Assembly: GCF_017308985.1 (NCBI RefSeq)
Contig: NZ_JADWPE010000002.1
Span: forward strand, 868,001-932,000
Reading direction: 5' to 3'
DNA length: 64,000 nt
Source of the DNA: Lysobacter changpingensis
GTDB taxonomy: Bacteria > Pseudomonadota > Gammaproteobacteria > Xanthomonadales > Xanthomonadaceae
The notes beneath the pieces are model-generated. The model saw only the letters and a program-made list of their open reading frames with translations. It was not told the origin of the DNA and ran no database searches. Positions 59,598 to 64,000 of the stretch are shown here, piece after piece (the stretch's first letter is position 1; every line of letters starts with the position of its first letter). Made by a program: the position numbers and the translations under genes.

Positions 59598-60374
59598 ATG
59601 AAAGCGGCCGGCGGACTGATCCTCATCGTCGAGGACCACATGGCGATCGCGGAGATGGTCGGCGAGTTCCTCGAAGCGCGCGGCTACGAGGTCGACTTCG
59701 CCCGCGACGGCGCCGACGCGCTGCGACTCACCGCGGAGAACACCTACGACGCGATCATCCTGGACCGCTCGCTGCCGCGCCTGGATGGGCTGGACGTGTG
59801 CCGGCGCATCCGCGCCGAGCAGCGCCGCTCCACGCCGATCCTGATGCTCACCGCGCGCGACACGCTCGACGACAAGGTCACGGGCCTTGAAGCCGGTGCG
59901 GACGATTACCTGACCAAGCCATTCGCGATCCAGGAGCTGGAAGCGCGCGTCGCCGTGCTGATCCGTCGCGGCCGCAAGGCGATGGGCGGCGGCGTGCTGC
60001 GCGTGGCCGACCTGGTGCTCGATCCGGAAGCGATGACGGTGCACCGCGCCGGCCTGGAACTGCATCTGTCGCCGACGGGTTTCCAGCTGCTGAGCATCCT
60101 GATGCGCGAATCGCCGCGCGTGGTGTCGCGGCAGGAGATCGAGCGCGAGATCTGGAAGGGCGAATCGCCCGACTCGGACACGCTGCGCAGCCACCTGTAC
60201 AACCTGCGCAAGACCATCGACCGGCCGTTCGACAATCCGCTGCTGCATACGATGCAGACGGCGGGATACAAGGTCGCGGATTTGTCCGATTCGCAGGCGC
60301 CGCGCGAAAGCGCGCCGGCGGTTTCGCAGAATCGCTATGCGGCGCAGCAGCCGGCGGTGGCCGGCGCGCATTGA
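59598..60374 (+). CDS. Orphan OmpR-family response regulator
   Basis: A 258-residue regulator. The receiver has LIVEDHMAIAEMVGEFLEAR, the acceptor Asp in AIILDRSLPRLDGLDVCRRI, LTARDTLDDKVTGLEAGADD and the switch Lys in YLTKPFAIQELEAR. The winged helix is LHLSPTGFQLLSILMRESPR and PDSDTLRSHLYNLRKTIDRP, ending MQTAGYKVADL. A tail of about 30 residues (SDSQAPRESAPAVSQNRYAA) is extra. GAAGGAG precedes the ATG. No histidine kinase gene is adjacent. Confidence 0.91.
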   Translation: MKAAGGLILIVEDHMAIAEMVGEFLEARGYEVDFARDGADALRLTAENTYDAIILDRSLPRLDGLDVCRRIRAEQRRSTPILMLTARDTLDDKVTGLEAGADDYLTKPFAIQELEARVAVLIRRGRKAMGGGVLRVADLVLDPEAMTVHRAGLELHLSPTGFQLLSILMRESPRVVSRQEIEREIWKGESPDSDTLRSHLYNLRKTIDRPFDNPLLHTMQTAGYKVADLSDSQAPRESAPAVSQNRYAAQQPAVAGAH

Positions 60375-60384
60375 GTTGTTTGAG

Positions 60385-60590
60385 CCCCTCTCCCTCCGGG
60401 AGAGGGGTTGGGGTAAGGGGCAACGAAGTAGGCACGTCGAACCGCCGGCGCATCACAGCGCCGCGCGTTTGCTCTTTCCGATCCCGCGAAAACCAGGATG
60501 CATTCCAGCTTTCGCTGGATGACATTGCCGATGACGGAAAGGCCATCCGCCCGGATCCCGGCCTTCGCCGGGACGAGAAGTTGAAGGTGG
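60385..60590. repeat. REP-like palindromes between the response regulator and dodecin
   Basis: CCCCTCTCCC-tcc-GGGAGAGGGG (60385-60407) followed by TTGGGGTAAGGGG is a common xanthomonad element; ATTCCAGCTTTCGCTGGAT (60502-60521) and CCCGGCCTTCGCCGGG (60557-60573) are further small palindromes. The first type recurs at 62915-62960. The region has no gene. Confidence 0.7.
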
Positions 60591-60619
60591 AAGACGACAG
60601 CCCCTCAACCACCACTCCC

Positions 60620-60829
60620 TCACTCCTCCAACGTAAACCCCACCTTGATCGTCACCTGCCAGTGCGCCACCTGGCCGTCCTCGACGTGCCCGCGCACGTC
60701 CTGCACGCAGAACCACTTGATGTTGCGCACCGTCTGCGAAGCGCGTTCGATCGCGCGGCGGATGGCGTCGTCGGTGCTGGTCTTCGACGAGCCGGTCAGC
60801 TCGAGGTGCTTGTAGACATGCTCGCTCAT
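60620..60829 (-). CDS. Dodecin (flavin-binding small protein)
   Basis: A 69-residue protein: [40 protein letters not shown] (Trp that stacks on flavin) and [20 protein letters not shown] (the conserved Gln pair). It assembles into dodecameric shells that store and protect riboflavin or FAD. GGAG lies seven bases before the ATG. Single gene. Confidence 0.93.
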   Translation of the reverse strand: MSEHVYKHLELTGSSKTSTDDAIRRAIERASQTVRNIKWFCVQDVRGHVEDGQVAHWQVTIKVGFTLEE

Positions 60830-60949
60830 GGGAGTTCTCCGTGGAGGAAGTCGGACGTCCGCGCGGCGCGCGCCGGCCGATCATAGTCCCCGGCCGTCAC
60901 GTGCCCGTGAGCCGGCCTCGACGCCGCGGTTCCGCCCGCGACGTCCGCG

Positions 60950-61939
60950 CTAGCCGTTCCCGCGTTCCGCTTCGCCGGCCGTCTTCGCGACGCGCGTCGG
61001 CCCGACCTCCGGCATCGCACCCGGCGCCGGCGCGCCATGGCCCGGCGCGGTGCCCGGCAGGCTGTCCGCGGGCGGCACGTTGCCCGCTTCCGGGTTCAGC
61101 ACCACGATGCTGATGCGGCGGTTCACCGGCGCGAACGGATCGTTGCGATCGAACGGCACCGACGCCGCCAGGCCGACCACGCGCGAGATGCGGCCCTCGT
61201 CCAGCCCGCCCTGCACCAGCGCGCGACGCGCGGCGTTCGCGCGCTCGGCCGACAGTTCCCAGTTTCCGTAGGCGCCGCCCGAGTGGTACGGCACCTCGTC
61301 GGTGTGGCCGCCGAGCGCGATGCGATGGTGGCCGTCGTTGAGCAGCCCGCCCATCTCGCCCAGGAGGGTGTGCGCGTAGTCCTTCAGCCGCGCGCTCGCG
61401 GTGTCGAACATCGGGCGGTTGAGGCGATCGACGATCTGGATGCGCAGGCCTTCCGGCGTGAGGTCGATCAGCAGCTGGTCCTTGAACGGCGCCAGCGCCT
61501 GGCTGCGTTCGACCGCCGCTTCCAGCGTGCGCTTCAGTTCTTCCAGGCGCCGGCGTTCTTCCTCGCGCGCGAGGTCCTTCGCCTGTTTCGGCGAGATCTT
61601 CATCGGCTCGCGCGCACCGAATTCCGCCCCGTGGCCGCCGGCGACGGCGACCGCGCTGGTGGTCGGAATCAGCCGGTCGGCCGCGCCGCCCGGACCGTTC
61701 GCGCCGGGCGCGGGCTTGAGCGACTGGCCGACGACGGCGCTGGGATTCTTGAAGTATTCCGAAATCGCGGCGCGCTGCTGCTTGTCGGTGATGCCGACGA
61801 TCCACATCACCAGGAAGAACGCCATCATCGCGGTCACGAAGTCCGCGTACGCGACCTTCCACGCGCCGCCGTGGTGCCCCGCGGCCACGCGCTTGACCGG
61901 CCGCAGGATGATCACCGGCCGTTCGCGATTGGCGGCCAT
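60950..61939 (-). CDS. motB: Flagellar motor stator protein MotB
   Basis: A 329-residue stator subunit. The single helix WKVAYADFVTAMMAFFLVMW holds the proton-carrying Asp33; a plug-like segment follows (AAISEYFKNPSAVVGQSLKP). The OmpA/peptidoglycan-binding domain (about 160-285) has LIDLTPEGLRIQIVDRLNRP, IALGGHTDEVPYHSGGAYGN and LSAERANAARRALVQGGLDE. A Pro/Gly/Ala-rich C-terminal tail of about 45 residues is extra. It begins one base after the motA stop. Confidence 0.95.
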   Translation of the reverse strand: MAANRERPVIILRPVKRVAAGHHGGAWKVAYADFVTAMMAFFLVMWIVGITDKQQRAAISEYFKNPSAVVGQSLKPAPGANGPGGAADRLIPTTSAVAVAGGHGAEFGAREPMKISPKQAKDLAREEERRRLEELKRTLEAAVERSQALAPFKDQLLIDLTPEGLRIQIVDRLNRPMFDTASARLKDYAHTLLGEMGGLLNDGHHRIALGGHTDEVPYHSGGAYGNWELSAERANAARRALVQGGLDEGRISRVVGLAASVPFDRNDPFAPVNRRISIVVLNPEAGNVPPADSLPGTAPGHGAPAPGAMPEVGPTRVAKTAGEAERGNG

Positions 61940-61940
61940 G

Positions 61941-62795
61941 TCAGCGCTTTCCGCGCAGGTGCGCGTCGAGGTCGGCGAACGCCGGCCGCATGTCGGAGAA
62001 CAGCAGCTTGCGCGCGAACTCCACCGCCACACTCGGCGCGTAGCCGCGCAGGCTCGACACCAGCGCCATCTTGATGATCTCGAACGCCTTGGCTTCTTCC
62101 TGCGCGTGGTGGTGCATCGCCGCCGCGAGCGGGCCGACGAAGCCGTAGCCCAGCAGGATGCCGAGGAAGGTGCCGACCAGCGCGGCGGCCACGTGATGGC
62201 CGATTTCCGCGGCTTCGCCGCCGATGGACGCCATCGTGATCACGATGCCCAGCACCGCCGCGACGATGCCGAAGCCCGGCAGCGAGTCGGCCAGCACCTG
62301 CAGCGCGTGCGCGGGCTCGGCGGCCTCCTTGCTGTGGGTTTCGAGTTCGATGTCGAGCACCTGCTCGAGTTCGTGCGCCTCGAAATTGCCGCTGACCATC
62401 AGGCGCAGGCAGTCGGTGGTGAATTCCATCAGGCGCGTGTCGGCGAGCAGCTTCGGGTATTTCTGGAACAGCTCGCTGGACGCCGGTTCGTCCACGTCGC
62501 GCTCGATCGCCATCATGCCCTCGCGGCGCGCCTTCATGAGCACGTCGTAGAGCATGGCGAGGATGTCGACGTAGTCGGCCTTCTTGTAGTGCGAGCCCTT
62601 GAGCAGGCGCGGAATGCCGCCCACGCAGGCCTTCACGACCTTCAGCGGATTGGCCACGAGGAACGCGCCCACGGCCGCGCCGCCGATGATCAGCAGCTCG
62701 TAGGGTTGCCACAGGGCGCCCAGCTTGCCGTGCGACAGAACGAAACCACCCAGAACGCTGCCGATTACGACGATGAAACCGATGATGATGAACAT
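61941..62795 (-). CDS. motA: Flagellar motor stator protein MotA
   Basis: A 284-residue, four-helix stator subunit: MFIIIGFIVVIGSVLGGFVL, PYELLIIGGAAVGAFLVANP, then after a large cytoplasmic loop (MKARREGMMAIERDVDEPAS with the torque Arg/Glu region) PGFGIVAAVLGIVITMASIG and VGTFLGILLGYGFVGPLAAA. Start taken at ATG 62795 because MFIIIGF matches family N-termini; a TTG at 62807 would add four residues. The proton pathway forms with MotB Asp33. Confidence 0.95.
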   Translation of the reverse strand: MFIIIGFIVVIGSVLGGFVLSHGKLGALWQPYELLIIGGAAVGAFLVANPLKVVKACVGGIPRLLKGSHYKKADYVDILAMLYDVLMKARREGMMAIERDVDEPASSELFQKYPKLLADTRLMEFTTDCLRLMVSGNFEAHELEQVLDIELETHSKEAAEPAHALQVLADSLPGFGIVAAVLGIVITMASIGGEAAEIGHHVAAALVGTFLGILLGYGFVGPLAAAMHHHAQEEAKAFEIIKMALVSSLRGYAPSVAVEFARKLLFSDMRPAFADLDAHLRGKR

Positions 62796-62839
62796 GAGCC
62801 GCCCCAAACTTCGAAGGGGATAACGGCGCTGCGTCGGGA

Positions 62840-62892
62840 AGGTTGAGGCGCGGAATGCCGACAGGTTGAGGCGCGGAATGCCGACAGGTTGA
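62840..62892. repeat. Perfect 23-bp tandem duplication upstream of motA
   Basis: The unit AGGTTGAGGCGCGGAATGCC then GAC is present exactly twice (62840-62862 and 62863-62885), followed by the first 7 bases of a third. It starts about 45 bases upstream of the motA ATG, in its likely promoter or leader. Confidence 0.85.
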
Positions 62893-62914
62893 TGGGTGTC
62901 GCATTCCTGTTCTC

Positions 62915-63063
62915 GAGCCGCTCTCCCTCCGGGAGAAGGAGTTGGGGTGAGGGGCGGGACGTGCGATGCGATGATGCGGCTGGTGCCCTTGCTTCGCTTT
63001 CAATCGCCTTCGTTCAGGCTGCGGCGCTGTGCACGTCTTCCCTCCCCTGCACGCAGGGGAGGG
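62915..63063. repeat. REP-like elements between motA and the epimerase gene
   Basis: CTCTCCC-tcc-GGGAGAAG with trailing TTGGGGTGAGGGG (62920-62955) matches the element at 60385. CCCTCCCCTGC-ac-GCAGGGGAGGG (63040-63063) is an 11-bp perfect palindrome of the type seen near 54730 and 54925. The gap (62796-63088) has no gene. Confidence 0.7.
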
Positions 63064-63088
63064 AGTCGGGTGGGCCTGACGGAAGCAC

Positions 63089-63901
63089 TCACCAGACCAG
63101 GCGAAACCACCGCTCCAGCGTCTCGCCCGGGGCCAGCCTGCGCGGCTCCAGATTGAACGCGTCCGGCGGCCCGCTCTGCGGTTCGACGCAGGTCGTGCGC
63201 TCGGGCATGTCGTAGACGACCCAGTGCGCGCAGTCCGACGTCAGCGTGACGCGCTGGCCGCCTCGATGCAGGACGACCGGCGCATCGTTCAGGAAACAAT
63301 CGTCCCAGGGCCCCGGAGGCGGCGGCGCGAGCGGGCGCGTCGCCATGCCGGCCCCGTCGCGCGGATACCAGGCGCTGGGCGCGAACTCGACGCGTTCAGG
63401 TTTGAGGAACCACGGATGCCAGCCCAGTTCCGCCGGCATCGCGCGCGCGCCCGCGGTCGCAGACAGCGTCATGCGCATGCCGCGCTCTTCGACCTCGATG
63501 CGTTGCCGTGCGATCCCGCCGAACGGCCAACGCTCGTCCGTCGGCATCGCGAGCGAGAGTTCGACGCGGTGCGCCGACTGCGAATCCACGCGCCACGGCA
63601 GGGCGAAACCGACGCCGTGGATCGCGTGCGCGCCCAGGTTGACCGGAAGCCGGAACGACGCGCCTTCGAAATCGAACGCGCCGCGCCGCACGCGTCCAGC
63701 CCACGGCACCATCGGGTACGAACCCCACGCCAGCATCGACGCGTTGTCGTCGCTGAAACCGGCCAGCTGTTCGATACCCTCCACGCGGACCTGCGCGATG
63801 CGTCCGCCCGCCTGCGGCGCGACCTCGACCGACATCGCGCCGTTCGTCAGCGTCAGCAGCGGGCCCGGTTCGAGCCGCGCGGTCGCGGCGTCACGCGCCA
63901 T
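63089..63901 (-). CDS. Aldose 1-epimerase (mutarotase family)
   Basis: A 270-residue protein with the galactose-mutarotase beta-supersandwich: LTLTNGAMSVEVAPQAGGRI at the start, ASMLAWGSYPMVPWAGRVRR, GAHAIHGVGFALPWRVDSQS (His), PAELGWHPWFLKPERVEF (His), and the catalytic Glu most likely in TTCVEPQSGPPDAFNLEP. It interconverts sugar anomers. Some relatives act on glucose-6-phosphate or other sugars. It overlaps the gene at the right edge by 11 bases, so both are probably one operon for sugar use. Confidence 0.87.
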   Translation of the reverse strand: MARDAATARLEPGPLLTLTNGAMSVEVAPQAGGRIAQVRVEGIEQLAGFSDDNASMLAWGSYPMVPWAGRVRRGAFDFEGASFRLPVNLGAHAIHGVGFALPWRVDSQSAHRVELSLAMPTDERWPFGGIARQRIEVEERGMRMTLSATAGARAMPAELGWHPWFLKPERVEFAPSAWYPRDGAGMATRPLAPPPPGPWDDCFLNDAPVVLHRGGQRVTLTSDCAHWVVYDMPERTTCVEPQSGPPDAFNLEPRRLAPGETLERWFRLVW

Positions 63902-64000
63902 AGGGATCGATGGTGCGGATGCGGCCGTCGGCGTCGTGATGCAGCGGCGCGACCTTGATCGAACGCAGGTGCGTGACGCCGCCCGACAGGATCGAGTCGT
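63891..64000 (-). CDS. C-terminal end of a gene leaving the window, possibly glycoside hydrolase family 43
   Basis: Only 35 residues are visible: DSILSGGVTHLRSIKVAPLH, then HDADGRIRTIDPYGA and stop at 63891. The ending …LHxDADGRIRTIDPYG reminds me of C-termini of family-43 arabinosidases/xylosidases, which would fit the coupled aldose 1-epimerase, but such a short tail is weak evidence. It overlaps the epimerase start by 11 bases. Confidence 0.4.
   Translation of the reverse strand, partial: DSILSGGVTHLRSIKVAPLHHDADGRIRTIDPYGA

Noticed and set aside
62990-63040. A sigma28-like flagellar promoter for motA (GAAAG-N16-GCCGCATC on the minus strand)
   Set aside because: The -10 half matches poorly and the distance to motA is over 150 bases with a repeat in between; insufficient support.

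Overview
This is a G+C-rich window, roughly two thirds G+C by eye, from a chromosome that looks like Xanthomonadaceae/Lysobacteraceae (Lysobacter-type). The clues are the gene families, the very long antisense open frames typical of such codon usage, and dispersed palindromes of the form GTAGCCCGGG…CCCGGGCTAC. It contains about 73 genes and one tRNA, and no rRNA, CRISPR array, transposase or replication origin that I can see.

Layout. At 1-4540 lies amino-acid catabolism: truncated hppD diverging from a MarR regulator over a shared operator, a POT peptide transporter, and tryptophan 2,3-dioxygenase with a Nudix hydrolase. At 4756-8013 is a large secreted nuclease. At 8348-12330 is a 2-oxoacid dehydrogenase operon (E1 alpha, E1 beta, an SH3-repeat protein, E2). 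At 12516-19301 are a VOC protein, a GAF-GGDEF cyclase, an MBL hydrolase, trpS, CsbD, three entericidin-like lipoproteins and arginase.

At 19447-23633, next to the 3' end of tRNA-Thr, is a block with visibly lower G+C. It holds a leftward cassette of two PAAR-type spike proteins (one frameshifted), a small unknown protein, a predicted M15-like peptidoglycan peptidase and an exported four-cysteine protein. I read it as an orphan type VI secretion effector/immunity cassette, and it is the strongest candidate for a new system here. An orphan HigA antitoxin and an unknown gene follow.

At 23759-38179 are SPOR-coaX-birA, MtfA, a PepSY-PhoP-PhoQ set, CtlX-DusA, several small exported proteins and a lytic transglycosylase. 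At 38275-49663 is a microaerobic block: hemN, ccoNOQP, a small membrane gene, ccoGHIS, a TauE/SafE-like transporter and the FNR/Anr-type regulator. FNR boxes precede hemN and ccoN with identical spacing to TAnnnT-type -10 elements, so the regulator and two likely targets lie together. At 50222-64000 are an outer-membrane barrel protein, an APC permease, an AmpD-type amidase, 6-phosphogluconate dehydrogenase, a lipocalin, a VOC-exonuclease-DNA ligase operon, an orphan OmpR-type regulator, dodecin, motAB, an aldose-1-epimerase-like gene and the tail of a gene leaving the window.

Most genes sit in short operons whose stop and start codons overlap (ATGA or TGATG), implying translational coupling. 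Starts were chosen by Shine-Dalgarno match and family alignment from memory; names rest on recognised motifs, not on database searches.
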